Program-made: the position numbers and the translations under genes
Shown here: positions 1-11,440 of the stretch, one piece after another
How positions within the stretch are numbered: the stretch's first letter is position 1
Layout of the letters: each line of letters opens with the position of its first letter
Source: Solanum dulcamara
Lineage: Eukaryota; Streptophyta; Magnoliopsida; Solanales; Solanaceae
Length of the DNA: 64,000 bases
Reading direction: 5' to 3'
Assembly: GCF_947179165.1 (NCBI RefSeq)
Contig: NC_077248.1
Location: 51,861,732-51,925,731, forward strand
The notes under the pieces: model-generated
What the model was told of the DNA's origin: nothing
Databases searched by the model: none
The model's input: the letters and a program-made list of their open reading frames with translations, nothing else

Positions 1-650
1 TTAAGTTTGGCCACAAAGTGTCCAAAGAAGTGCTAGAGGTAGATAAGGCCAAGATTGAGGTGATTGAGAAACTACAACCTCCAATTTTGGTTAAGGGTGT
101 CAGCAGCTTCTTGGGGCATACTGAATTTATAGGAGGTTCATTAAAGATTTTTCAAAGATCACCAGGCTCATGTGCAGTTTTCTAGAAAAAGAGGTAAAAT
201 TTATGTTTGATGAAAAGTGTATGCAGGCATTCGAACTCCTAAAGACAAGGCTGACTGAAGACCCAATCTTGATAGCTCCTAATTAGGAGTTATCCTTTAA
301 GCTCATTTGTGATTCTAGTGACATAGCAATAGGAACAGTCTTGGGGAAAATAAAGGAGAATATCTTTCATTCCATCTATTATGCAACTAAGACTCTCGAC
401 TCAGCCCAAGTAAACTACACTGTTATGGAAAATGAGATGCTTGCACTAGTCTATGTGTTTGACAAAGTCCGATCATATCTGGTTGGTACTAAGGTTATTG
501 TTTATACTGACTATGTAGCTCTCAGGTACTTATTTAGCAATAAGGATGCCAATCTAAGTCTTATAAGATAGGTCCTACTACCCCAAGAGTTCAACATAGA
601 AATCAAGGACCATAAAGGCTCCAGATTGGAGAGCTCATCGCATGTGTCTG
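1..650 (+). pseudogene. Reverse transcriptase end and RNase H, degenerate
   Basis: All three frames contribute pieces. An early piece (KFGHKVSKEVLEVDKAKIE, then VSSFLG) is the reverse transcriptase thumb/connection region. From about 300 the text runs FKLICDSSD, ENEMLALVYVFDKVRSYLVG, YTDYVALRYLF, which is the gypsy RNase H domain. The acidic positions D (CDSSD), E (ENEM) and D (YTDY) are still present. Stops at about 570 and several frame changes prevent translation as one polyprotein. It is followed by the integrase remnant in the expected order. Confidence 0.8.
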
Positions 651-859
651 AACAAATGCAATTAAAAAGGAGTTTCCGGATGAGCAGTTGTTAGCATTGG
701 AGGTGACTGAGTTGCCATGGTATGCTAATACAGTCAACTACATAGTGAGTGGACTCTTTCTCCCAAAAGCAACCTCATAGAAAAAGAAGAGTTTGATGTA
801 CCTAGCAAAGTTTTACATATGGGATGAGCTTTACTTGTTCAAAAAGGGGCCTGACAGAA

Positions 860-1999
860 TGATTAGAAGGTGTGTTACAGAAATTGAGGTGCACCAAGTG
901 CTACAAAGCTGCCATTCATCAGCCTACAGAGGCCATCATAGAGGGAATCGCACTGCTCAAAAGGTACTATAGTTTGGCTTCTTTTTGCCCACTCTATTTA
1001 AAGATGATGCCATTTTCATCAAAAACTGTGATCAGTGTCAAAGGATGGGTACGATATCAAGAAGGAATGAAATTCTATTGAACAACATCCTTGAGGTCGA
1101 GATCTTTGATATATGGTACGGACTTTATGGGTCTCATCCCACCTTTATATGGGAACCAATACATCCTGGTTATAGTTAACTATGTGTCCAAATGGGTTGA
1201 ATTCATCACTCTACCAACTGATGATTCAAAAGTGGTGAGTAGATTCCTAAAGAAGCATATCTTCACAAGGTTTGGCACTCCAAGAGCCATAATCTGCAAT
1301 GGAGGAAAGTATTTCATTAATCAGACAATAAAGATTCTATTAGGTAAGTTTGGTTTTAGGCACACGGTGGAAACGACATATCATCCCCAAACAAGTGGGC
1401 AAGTCAAAGTATCTAATAGAGAGGTGAAGAAAATCTTACAGAAAATAGTGAATGCCACGAGGAAGGATTGGTCCATTAAGTTGGATGAAGCACTCTGGGT
1501 TTACAAGATGGCATATAAGACACCCATTGAAACCTCTTCATACCATATGGTATTTGGTAAAGCATGGCACCTTCCAATTGAGCTAGAGCATCAGGCCCAC
1601 TAGGCTATAAAGAAATTGAATCTGGATCTGGATCTAGCTAGTAGGAAGCATATGGATCAGCTCCACGAATTGGAGGAATTTAGGCTACATGCCTACGAAA
1701 ATTCCAAACTCTATAAGGAAAAGACCAAAAGATGGAATGATAAGCACATTGTTGCTTTCACATTCGATTCATGAAAAAAGTTACTTCTTTTTAACTCTTG
1801 TTTGTACATTTTTCCAGGTAAGCTCAGATCTAAGTAGAGCGGGCCCTTAAAGGTGGTGAGAATGCCATCACATGGAGCTGTGGATTTATGGAATACAACG
1901 AAAATGACCACATTCATGGTGAATGGACAACGAGTGAAGCATTATTTTGGAAATGATGTTGATCGTGAAGAGAAGGAAATAGAGATCAAGAATGAGTGA
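860..1999 (+). pseudogene. Ty3/gypsy integrase, inactive
   Basis: The zinc-binding region is scattered over two frames (CDQC at about 1030). The core follows from about 1110: GTDFMG holds the first catalytic Asp. The second catalytic position reads IICNGGKYF, with Asn where ISDGG is usual. The third lies in SGQVKVSNRE, with Lys where Glu is usual in SGQVEVSNRE. The C-terminal part (LPIELEHQAH, then KLNLDLD, ENSKLYKEKTKRW and VKHYFGNDV) runs to a stop at about 1999. Two of three catalytic acids are replaced, so the enzyme would be dead even if translated. Family consensus is from memory. Confidence 0.85.
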
Positions 2000-3089
2000 C
2001 AAAGGAGTTGAGTCATGTCGCGATGTTAAATTAGGAGCTATATGAGAGGCAACCCATGATGTGGTGTAATACTATTGATTCTAATTCTGTACCTTTTGTT
2101 CTAAGTATAGATTACATTTTTCTTTGTTTTTTCTTGTAAAATTATGGTTAGTGTGAATTGTACTTGAATTTTTTTTAAAAAAATATTGGGACAAGAATCA
2201 CGCAATAGTGAAGTCCGCGATGGACCCATGTCACGGACTTGTCCTTGAAAATAGGGGTTTGGAAGTGAGCAATAATTTTTCATGGCAAAAGAGTCTATGA
2301 CAGCTCCGCGTCGCAGGCCCCAGGTGAGTTTTTCAATCTACGATACAATGTCAAATTTTACCCGACTTTCTTTAATTTAAACTGACCCTCATCCCCCTTT
2401 TAACCGAAATTTCATCCCACATTCCCCCATTTCCTTAAAAAAATATGTCAAAACCCCTCTCCTCCTAAGCCCTAACAATTCCCCAAAGCTAAATTCATGT
2501 TGTGGATTAAAGTTTTTATCAAGATTTTGAATTCCTCCTTCTTCAACAATCAATGTATGTTTCTAACTTCCTCTTTTCACTCTTGGGTGAATTTTTGGAG
2601 TTGTTTCTTGTGGGTGATGTTGAAGGTAGGTGTTTAATTCATGAAATTGCTTACTATGTGATAATATTCTCATGGAGGAAGAGATTAAGTTCTTAAAGCT
2701 ATAATTGTGATACCCATGAATGTAATTTGTGTGTAAATTAATTTGGGTGAGTTATAAAAGTGGGAAGGTTGGTTGTGGGCATAAATAGCATGGGTTGTCT
2801 GAATTTGTGAGTATCACATGGAATTTGAATGGAAAGTTAAAAAGTTTCAAAATTTTGGACTCAATTTCTTGAGTAAGGTCTAAGTTAAATAGGGAGATAA
2901 ACTAAAGAAAGTTGTGGTGTCGAAAGGGAGATAATTTTCATGAAAATAGGTGAAGTTTGAGTACCCATTTTAGTTCCCATGATTGCTAAGGTCTAAATGT
3001 GGGGTGATTCCTCACAATTGGATACTTACTAATAATTTTAAATGGTGTTGATATATATGTAAACAATGTTAGAAAACCATAGGCCTAGG
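2000..3089 (+). other. Post-pol spacer of the gypsy element, no gene
   Basis: No convincing coding sequence. Between 2207 and 2330 there are short G+C-rich near-palindromes of the form GTCCGCGA...TCGCGGAC (with mutations) in an AT-rich background. Similar motifs occur again at 5440-5580 in the probable LTR, so they look like a property of the element rather than chance. Confidence 0.5.
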
Positions 3090-3880
3090 AACGAACCAAT
3101 TGTAACCTCCGCTAGCAACTACAAACAAGTTTGGAATGGGGCATCTGTACCCCCAGCACCCGCAGTTCCACATAGATAGACACAGTGATATGGATTACGA
3201 GCTGTGAGCACAGCCAAAAAAACTTGGTACAAAAAGCACACAAAAGTCAAGTATTTTTCAGACGTATGCATTGAGGACGAGCACTTGCAAGGGGAATTCC
3301 CCCAAATCCTGAGGCGACTCAAGAAACTTAACATAGAGTTCATACTTGTTGATATGAAGACATACAATCTACACTTGGTGAGCGAATTCTATGCCAAATG
3401 GAAGCATGATGCACACTCCCATTATAAAACTCTTTGCAGGGTCGAGGTTCCATTCACTCTGATGGCAATTAATGCATTTCTTGGTACTGCTGAACGAGCA
3501 TCGACCGTACTAACTGAGCTGAACATCCACCTACCTATTAAGATATCAGGCATATCCTATGTGGGCCAAGTTCCACAGCCAAGTGGATGCATCACGGGCA
3601 CAGCGACTATCACCGAATATTCTCATATGCCCACATGAAGCAGGAAGCAAGGGTGTGGCTAAAGATTATGATAAACTGCTTAATTCCTGGGCTACACTTT
3701 ATCAATGTCACAAGGGATCGGGTGTTCTTGGTTTTATATTTAATTCATTGTTTCTATTTGGGTTTCTTGGTATTTGTTTTTGGTTCTTTGGCCAAGGACA
3801 GTCCCCTTGAACCATATAAAAAAGAGTCTAAGTGTAGGATTGAGTCAATATTGTGGTTAAGTAACATTGCCAAATGATGG
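3090..3880 (+). pseudogene. Plant transposon-protein (PF20167-like) domain, frameshifted
   Basis: The first part lies in the frame opening at 3204: SEFYAKWKHDAHSHYKTLC then VEVPFTLMAINAFLG. The second continues in another frame from about 3620: KQEARVWLKIMINCLIPG then VTRDRVFLVLYLI. Together they follow the pattern I know from the putative plant transposon protein family: an EFYANW-like block, a V-F-AINxxLG block, and ARVWxxF...LxP..H...VTxxRxxLxYxI. The frameshift lies near 3590-3620. In Athila/TAT elements an extra or envelope-like frame often follows pol, which fits this position. Function is unknown. Confidence 0.6.
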
Positions 3881-5201
3881 ATGGATGATGAGCATCTTAT
3901 GGGTAAGCTCGTTATTCTATTTCGTGAAAGGTGTCTTGTTAGGCTATACAAGTGCGTGGGCATAATTTGAATGTTAAAAACATAATGAAAGTGACTTGTT
4001 TGAAACACCTAATCTCAATTATGTGACTCAGTGGGATTTGTTGTCAATGTGAACTCGTGTTATTAGTGGGTAGCGAATCTGTAGGAAGCCAACTTCACTT
4101 GAATATGTGTCATGTGTGTGAGGCTTTATTGTATTTTATGTGTATATGTTGATATATAGAACTTGCCTGGTGTGCATGTGAAATGAAATAAAGATTGTTG
4201 AGTTTAGGAAATGATGTAGGCATTTCTTTGACAAACTTATTTTGTTTTCCCCCTATTTTGTGCCTAACATTAATGCTTAATCCCTAGTCAACCCTTTTAA
4301 GCCTTGAGGTTTTTCTTTGGTAGCCTCATACGTAGCCTATCCACATTCCTTCTTTAGCCTATCAATTTGATCCAAAATCCTAAGCTCTTTAGGTGAAAGG
4401 AAGAAAAAAATGAAGGGAAAGGAATAAGCGAGTATGAAGTCATGTGAAGTAGAAGTACTGGTTCTTAAATTAGACTTACTCCTTGCGATAGGGAAGTACA
4501 AAAAAACCAATTGATATAAAAATAAAATAAAAATAAAAAGGGATAAAAGTGACTTCCTATCATAAAATGGGTAAGTAGCTTAAAGAGAAAGGATAAACGA
4601 GAAGGAGGGGTGAAGTCAATATAGGGGTTGAAGTTGAGCTTAATTAGAACGTGATGTATTAAAGTGCTTGGGAAAGTTAGGCACTATTTATAGCCAAATA
4701 ATAGTTCCTACTCATCCCTCAGCCTGAATTACAACCCATGAAGTCCTATTTGATCCTAAATGGTCGCATCCTTGTATTAGTGGATAAAAACACTAAGGCA
4801 AAGCCTATGGACAATCTTCTGTTGCACAAGAAATCATTTGAGAGAGTTAGAGAATTGTATGTGTATACCCATTTATGCTTAAAAGTGTTAAGTGTGAGTG
4901 CTTATGGGTGATTCATTTGTGGTGATGGGCACATGTTCAATAAGAGTTTAGTAACTTATAGGATGTCTTAAACTATTAATATGCATGAGTTTTTCAAAAT
5001 GGAGAGTCAATCCTTGAGGCTAGAATGTTTTGAATGAGTCATTTGTGCAAGAATGTGATAACATGCTTATAAGTGATTTTCCCTTCATGCTATTTGTGGT
5101 AGCCTAGCTTGTATTACCTTGCGTTGTAAAGTGTTCTTGATGTGTATTTGGGTAGTGGGTTGTGGATTATTTTGAGGACAAACAAGGTTTTACGCATGGG
5201 A
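3881..5201 (+). other. Noncoding 3' region of the gypsy element
   Basis: AT-rich, stop-rich sequence with no gene-like frame. It ends in GAGGACAAACAAGG at about 5174, followed by a purine-leaning stretch just before the probable LTR start. That resembles the polypurine region preceding the 3' LTR in related plant elements. No other structure seen. Confidence 0.45.
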
Positions 5202-6300
5202 TGGTAATCTTGGGCATATTTATACGTCCATTAATCATTTTTAACTCATAATTTGAACTAAGTTTGAGAGAAAAGTCCTAGTCATTGTTAAGTTTTTGGT
5301 ATTCATATGTAATGTGGCCTAAGAATTATTATTAGAGGTTTTGTAGGATACAATTGGAGCAAAATGGAAAGCAATATCAAGAAGGACATGCAAGATGAGC
5401 CAAAAGGCTAAAACCAAAGTGAAAGAGGAAATCTAGAAGAATGTCCGCCTCGCGGACCTGGAGAGCTAAAATTGTCATCGACACTCCATGAAACAGAAGA
5501 GTCCACGTTGAGGCCACAAAAAATTTTGCACCTCAAGCAAGGGAGAATGTCTGCGTCGTGGACCTGGAACCCCAAATTTGGTAACATTGGATTTTTTTTT
5601 AGACTCTATAAATAGACCAGTTGTAGTAATTTATTGGAAGACAGTATTTTATTCTGAGAGAACAGCGTAGAAAAATGAAGAACACTTTCTTGGGTTATTT
5701 CTTCAAACCTTCTTCCTTAATTTCTACTCATTTGAATGTTCATAAACCAATTTTGTCTTGTGAATCAAACTATGAGTGGTTAGGCTTCCCTATTCTAGGA
5801 TTGTAGTCATAAGATGATGGTTTAATATTATTTGCTTTGGATGATAGTGAGTTTTTGTCTATTATTACTCCTATATTCTTACTTTTACCATTTTAATGTC
5901 TGGCCAACATTAGGATGAACGTATTGTCTACCTTGAACTCAAAAGATGGATAGGAGACAAAATATTAGAATATAGGGAACATGTTTGTTCTAAGAGTAAC
6001 TAGGATGATTCGTGTATATGATGCCCATGACACATACCTATACACCATGTTTGGTTATTAGATAGGATGAAAGAATCAATGCATCTTTGTTGGTTCATGC
6101 TCATCTCCACTCAATAATGTAGTTAGATTGTCAACAAAGATAGGCAATTAGAGGTCGGAAGACCATGATTGTAATATCAACCCTGTAAATCAGTAATTAA
6201 AAGACCCATTAGATGCAAAAGTAAAGTATTAGGCCTGAAATCTATAATTTCCACGGCCCTAATATTCATTTTTAATTTGATTAAATCTCAGTAAAATCAT
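5202..6300 (+). repeat. Probable 3' LTR of the Athila-like element
   Basis: The start at 5202 (TGGTAATCTTGGGC) is inferred from the preceding polypurine-like stretch. A clear TATA box lies at 5606-5613 (CTATAAATAG), with a leader-like sequence after it. Two G+C-rich motifs with GTCCGC/GCGGAC cores occur at 5443-5460 and 5545-5560. The right boundary is a guess, since the partner LTR is outside the window. Confidence 0.45.
5606..5613 (+). promoter_or_regulatory. TATA box of the gypsy LTR
   Basis: CTATAAAT sits in an AT-rich LTR about 400 bp after its inferred start. This is the normal place for an LTR promoter. Activity is not implied. Confidence 0.5.
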
Positions 6301-6875
6301 TGAATCATTTTTAATAATATTTTTTTATAGTTTAGAATTAGAAGTAACAAAACTCAACTCTTTGTAACACACGCGAGTAATTTAGTTCATTGAAAGTAGC
6401 AAGAGCCTCATTAAATTCCTTTGGGTTCGATAATCCAGCTTTAAAAAGAGTCACTTTACTACTTGTGAGACTGCGTACACTTGTGTGTGCTTTAGTAGCA
6501 ACAAGTATCACATTTTTGTAGTATGAAGATGTGGCCATGTTTGGCGTTATTGCATAGTGCAACCACAATCGCGCTAAGTGGTGCCACAGTTATAATAGTG
6601 GGGTTGAGCAATTTTTAATTTTATTTCATCATTCTTTTGAGTTCTACAGCTCAGATTTTGGCGATTTTTGTGCAATTTATTTGATTTGAAAGGGGGTAAG
6701 ATTTTAGTCACTATTTTGATTTTTCCGTTAATATATCATTCATTTTGAAATTTATTCCGCATGTTGAAATGTGACATTTGTGTTTTGAGCTTTAAAAGAT
6801 TTTGGTAAAATTCTTCAATTTGAAGTCTTGATAGATTGTAAACTTTTTGAGGCAATTTAGAAGAGAAAGACAATT
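6301..6875. other. AT-rich spacer between two retroelements
   Basis: No gene, long repeat or terminal inverted repeat seen. A 76-codon open frame on the - strand (6338-6568) has no recognisable motif and ordinary AT-rich composition, so I treat it as chance. Confidence 0.4.
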
Positions 6876-7914
6876 TGTTGAGGATTTATGACATATTTGT
6901 TCAATTGTTTAAGTAGATCATGGATTACCTTCTAGAATCTTCTTAAGAGATGATTATCGTGTATTAATTATGCTGATTATTGGAACGAAAATAATTTTGA
7001 TGATCAACATAAGGAACAGTTGAAAGGAATGAGTTACTACTATGTGTTCATATCAAACAAAATCCAACTGGATTAGGAAAAATGGATATATGCGGAATAA
7101 AAAGATCCAAGGCAGTGAATAAAGACAAAGTAAAGTTTCTTTCCCTTAGAGCAGACCTACAAGGAAAAAGGAGCATTAAAAAGAAACAAACTTCGACTCA
7201 AAGAAGGAGAAGGATCTCGTCTATAAATAAAGAAGGATTTTCACAAAGAACCTTGCGCACTTACATAAAGAGTTACAAGAAGAATACAATCAAATAGAGG
7301 GAGTTCATATTTGAGAGAGTTCTATTAAAGATCCAAGTGCAACCAACGCAAGAAAACAAGATTGAAGAACCTGATCCATGGGCTTATGCTCTATAGTTCT
7401 TAATTCAAGTTTGCTTGGATTGCATTTTATCGAGTTGTATCTTTAACGCTTTTTAGATCCAGTGAGATATAAATTGGAGTAGGAATATAGTTTCAAGTTG
7501 GGCAACTTGAAGACTTGGGAACATAAACCTTGGGAGGTTTGTGTTAAAGCTTAGGGATTAGAGTTAGTTTCTAGGATTGCAAGAGTTGTAATCTGAATTC
7601 ATAACTTAGAGTAGATTCAACAGTAAAAGATGATTGTTGATTCATAGGAATTAGAGTTTATAATTCCTTATATTACTTAACTTTGTAATCTTAAGTAATT
7701 GTTAAGGCTTAGAGTTTAGTGAAGTGGAGTAAACTCCTACAGAACTGCAATTTGTGGTTTTCACCCTTTTGAGCCAGGTTTTTTAAAGATAAATCATTGT
7801 GTTGTTGCTTTATTTGTCGTTCATAAAATTGGCCTAGTAAATCCATGAGGAACAGATACAATAGACTTGTTCCTTAGGCAAATTAGGGGGTCAGTATTCT
7901 AGCAATTGGTATCA
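6876..7914 (+). repeat. 5' LTR of the truncated copia element
   Basis: It starts TGTTGAGGATTT at 6876 and ends ...TCTAGCA at 7914, two bases before the primer site. The start is inferred from the TGTT rule and from the LTR at 49116. It contains a TATA box at 7221-7230. Length would be 1039 bp. The partner LTR is missing, so the start is less certain than the end. Confidence 0.6.
7221..7230 (+). promoter_or_regulatory. TATA box in the copia LTR
   Basis: CTATAAATAA lies centrally in the LTR, followed by a purine-rich transcribed leader-like stretch. It is the normal LTR promoter position; use is inferred only. Confidence 0.5.
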
Positions 7915-7916
7915 GA

Positions 7917-7926
7917 ATATGTTATC
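7917..7926 (+). promoter_or_regulatory. Primer-binding site for initiator tRNA-Met
   Basis: TGGTATCAGA is the exact complement type expected for the 3' end of plant initiator tRNA-Met, the usual primer of copia elements. It lies two bases after the LTR end and fixes that boundary and the + orientation. Confidence 0.8.
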
Positions 7927-7962
7927 TTAATAAGACTCTAACCACTCAAGATAAAATCACTA

Positions 7963-8905
7963 TGAATTCTACACCTCCTCCCAGAAATGGTGAAAGGCAC
8001 CGTTATTTAATGGATAATACTATTCTTGGTGGAAGGCACATATAAAGGATTTTCTTCAAACTGAAGAATATGAACTATGGTTGAGAATCACTGACGATCC
8101 ACAAATTCCTATGATTAAGAATACTAAAGGAAACAACATCCCAAAGCCCAAGGCTCAATATGTGAAAGTTGATTACAAGATGCTCAGTAAAAATGCTAAA
8201 GCCAAGTGTATTCATGTGTGTGGAGTCAGACCTGACGTGTTCAATCGCATATCTGGATGTAACACTACAAATTTAATATGGGACATGCTAGTCAATGCAC
8301 ATAAAGGAACCACTCAAGTAAGAAAGTTGAGAACCTCTAGACTAAGCATCGAATATGAGGCTTTCAAGATGAAGAATGGAGAATCACTTCAAGATATGAT
8401 CACAACATTTACTACAGTGGTAAACGAACTAGTGTCTTTGGGTAAAATATACACTACTAAGGAACAAGTTGCCAAGGTACTCAGGACTTTGCCTAGGACA
8501 TGGGAGATAAAAGTCACTACACTTCGAGAAGTTGAGGATCTAACAAACATAACGTTGGACGTACAAGATGAATGTTGATAATCCTAAAAGGAGTGAAGGA
8601 AGCAAAGATAAAAGCCTTTCCCTCAAAGCAACTAAAAGCGATGAATATGACCTAGATGATGATGGCATAGACTTGATTAGAAGGAACTTCAAAAAACTCT
8701 TTAAAAAGGGCATGAACTATGAAAAGAAACCTCCAACAAATAAAGAAAAGAACGTAGAAAGGGGACAAATGGGTGGATGTTGCAAATGTGGAAAAACTGA
8801 TCATCGAGTCAAGGACTATCCCATGTGGGAAATCTGTTGGAGGAAGGAAAGAGATGAAAAGGAAAAGGGAGAGCTAGCTAACAAAAGGGAGATGAAAGAA
8901 AAGTA
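7963..8905 (+). pseudogene. Copia gag (UBN2-type), frameshifted
   Basis: The start codon at 7963 (MNSTPPPRNGERH) suits a gag start. A frameshift at about 8035 moves the reading into the long frame at 8081-8578. Typical blocks there are KAKCIHVCGVRPDVFNRIS, WDMLVNAHKGTTQVR and MITTFTTVVNELVSLGK. A further shift near 8575 leads to KLFKKGMNYEKK and a zinc knuckle CCKCGKTDHRVKDYP. The last Cys of that CX2CX4HX4C knuckle is Tyr, so it could not bind zinc normally. The product would be the capsid protein. Confidence 0.8.
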
Positions 8906-10048
8906 AACTGATAAAGAAATATATGTTGCCTGGGAAACAGGTTCAGACAACTCTGGTGAAAAAGTAGAAGACATTGCTCTAATGGCCATAGAGGACTCCA
9001 AACCTGAATCTGAGTCAGATATTGAAGTAAAGGAGGTAAATTTTCTTGATCTTAAAGAAAAACTCAAACTATTCTCAAAGAAAAAACCTATCCTCTTTAA
9101 TGCTAACCCTCACAGATATTATCTCAAAACTAAATGACAACAAAAATCAGTTGTTAGCCTCCATGACTAGTTTAAAATTTCAATACATTGATCTTGAGAA
9201 AATCAACCTAGTCTGGAGGAGGAAAACCAAATTCTATAGGAAAAGGTTAGACAACTTGATTTTAGTAGATTGTCCCTCAAAACTGAAGTCTTGAATCCAA
9301 GTGTCATTGACAAAAGAAAGGGCAAGATCAATAATGACCAAAATAGTTGTGAACAAGATCATAAGAGACTTAAGAATAAGTTATTTTCAGAAAAGAAAGA
9401 TTCCAGAAGAATGAATCTTCAATTAGCTAGAACCCAGTATGAGCTTGAGAAGGAAAATAAATGGACTAATCTTCCATGATTGTAACTCAACTCAATAATA
9501 ACACCCATAGTACAAAAAACTGTAATAGGCTTTGAAAGGAAAACTACTAATAAAACCTCTGATCTTTGTACACTTTGTGGTAATGTTGGTCACTCTAGAC
9601 TCTTCTGTCCAAAATCTAGAACCAATCCAAACAATAGGGCTGCTATAAGAAGAATAATCAAAATTGAACCACATAAAAGGAACCAGTACTTCCAAAAGAA
9701 AACCTTTAAAAACAACTTACCAAAATGGATAAACAGAGATCTTATTCATCCTTTTGATCAAAGGAAAGGACCCAATATAATCTTGGTTCCCAAACTTAAC
9801 CTTTGAATTTTGCAGGAAAAGGTGAGAGAAAGCAAGCAACTATGGTTTATGGATAACACTTGCTCGAGGCATATGACTGGAAATAAATCAAAATTTCTCT
9901 CACTTGATGAAAGAAAAGGTGGAATGATCGCGTTTGGCGGAGAATAGAAAGGTCAAATCAAAGGCATTAGCAAAGTAGGTAAAAATGAAAAATACTAAAT
10001 TGAAAAAGTATATCATGTTGAAGGGCTTAATCACAATCTACTCAAAAT
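8906..10048 (+). pseudogene. Copia gag C-terminus and protease/pre-integrase
   Basis: Lys/Glu-rich, coiled-coil-like text runs to about 9480. A second zinc knuckle, CTLCGNVGHSRLFCP, at about 9570-9615 keeps the full CX2CX4HX4C pattern. The protease motif at about 9845 reads WFMDNTCSRHMTGN, where WxxDSGCSxHMTG is expected: the Asp is kept but Ser-Gly is changed. The text ends YHVEGLNHNLLKIT and then copia similarity stops. Several stop codons intervene. Confidence 0.75.
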
Positions 10049-10344
10049 CACACTTGTACTCACTATTAATAATTGTTTTCCATACTCATACTACTCTTTT
10101 TGTAATCTATTTTGCAGATTGTGTTCCAAGCACTAGCGGTCCACATTGAGTTTTAGAAGGTGACCTGAGGTGTTTATTCTAGATAACTATCATTAAGCTG
10201 CCAGCTGGTTGATTTCCAATGCCAGATCCCTCTACCCCTTATTTGGATCTTTTTTATTATTTCGGACAATGTCTCGATAATGTTAGTCAGTATTATATAC
10301 TCTTAAATACTCTTGTACACATGACAATGAGTATAGGCAGTTAT
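10049..10344 (+). repeat. Older gypsy LTR fragment, left piece
   Basis: The sequence has the layout of the 3' third of Solanaceae gypsy LTRs: paired CATACTCATACTACTCTTTTTG-like repeats, then TTTTGCAG and a GTTCC...TCCAC block. The same order appears at about 24100-24200 in the solo LTR. The piece continues at 21914 after the nested element. It has lost its own start. Confidence 0.55.
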
Positions 10345-11205
10345 TGTCACGATCCAATTTTCTAGGTCATGATGGCACCTACTTTATTCCATCAATAGGT
10401 AAGCCAACCTGTAAACCCAAAACTGCAAGTAATGGGTTTGAGGGAAGAAACTAATCAAGAATGGAAAATGCCAAAATAACCAGAATAAATAAGCGAAAGC
10501 AAAACCAAAACCTGATATATACAACAGAAGATCCCTCCCAGAACTTGGAGATCACGAGTACAAAGCTACTACAAAATAAAATGTGAGTACAAATCCCCAA
10601 AATGGGCCGAAAATATATACAACAACTGGCTAGTCTCAAAAAGGCAAAAAACGGGTCATCCATACTGAAGGAGACAAAAATGATCCCAAAACGTCAAGTG
10701 CTCACCCTGATCTCTGAAGTTGACTACAACAAGCTCGATCTATTTGCGACGGTTGTTGATGCTCAGTCCAGCATCATGGAAGGAGATGTAGAGTGTAGTA
10801 TGAGTACCAAGAAAACATGTACCTAATAGGCATCATAGGCCGATTTAGCAGAGAAGGTAAAAACAATATGAAAAAGAGGAATAAGCCTAAATAGGATTCA
10901 TCATAAGTATCTAAAGAGAAAGAAGTACTATCTAAGAGAATCATAGCTAACTACACCCAACCGGCCCCCATAATCCCAGTAGAGACACTCGTGTGCAAGT
11001 TAAATAAAACTCAGACGGACCCCCCATAAGCCCATCGAGTACACAGAATAGCTACAACTACCAAGGCTAGGAACCAAGATTCTGTGATGCCAATAACCAA
11101 AGAACCACGTCATTTTCGAACCCAGAATCTCCAAGAATCAGGAATGCTTTAGGGGACGAGGCCAGGACTAGGACCCAGACGCTAGCCCGAATATTTAAAG
11201 TGGCC

Positions 11206-11440
11206 AAGGCCGAGAATGGATACCCGAATTCTTGCCATAATACATCAGTACGGTTGAGGTCGGGGTTGGATACCCGAATGCTCGCCGTAACACATCAGTT
11301 TGATCTAGGACGAAGATGGGTACCTGAATACTCATCATATCACATCGGTATAATCGAGGCCAGGGCTGGGTACCTGGATGTTCATCATACTAGCAAGCCG
11401 GCAGAAGCCGAGGATAGGTACCCAGATGCTCACCGATGGA
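11206..11440. repeat. Tandem repeat of about 60 bp inside the 3' LTR
   Basis: Four to five imperfect units carry GAGGCCGGGGTTGGGTACC-like text followed by CGAATGCTCGCC and a CACATCGGT core. The counterpart array is in the other LTR at about 19449-19690, so the array predates this insertion. Confidence 0.75.

Larger units (their letters stand above)
1..6300 (+). mobile_element. Ty3/gypsy element, Athila/TAT-like, 3' part only
   Basis: The left window edge cuts this element. In order it shows reverse transcriptase/RNase H remnants, integrase, a long post-pol region with a plant transposon-protein-like remnant, a purine-rich stretch and a probable 3' LTR. The lineage call comes from the RNase H text (SYLVGT, YTDYVAL) and the integrase end (LPIELEHQA), which match my memory of Athila/TAT elements. 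Stops and frameshifts occur throughout, so it is dead. The right boundary near 6300 is approximate because no duplicated target or second LTR is available. Confidence 0.75.
6876..10048 (+). mobile_element. Ty1/copia element, SIRE-like, truncated on the right
   Basis: LTR, primer-binding site, gag and protease occur in order. The coding text then stops matching copia at about 10048, just after the pre-integrase motif HNLLKIT. Integrase, reverse transcriptase and the 3' LTR are absent from this side. The layout LTR...CA-AT-TGGTATCAGA is identical to that of the complete element at 49116-57490, so the two are probably related lineages. Right of 10048 lies an older gypsy LTR piece. No part of this element was recognised after 22090. 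Confidence 0.8.

Noticed and set aside
7082..7297. 71-codon basic frame
   Set aside because: It lies across the TATA box and leader of the copia LTR; Lys/Arg richness comes from purine-rich DNA.
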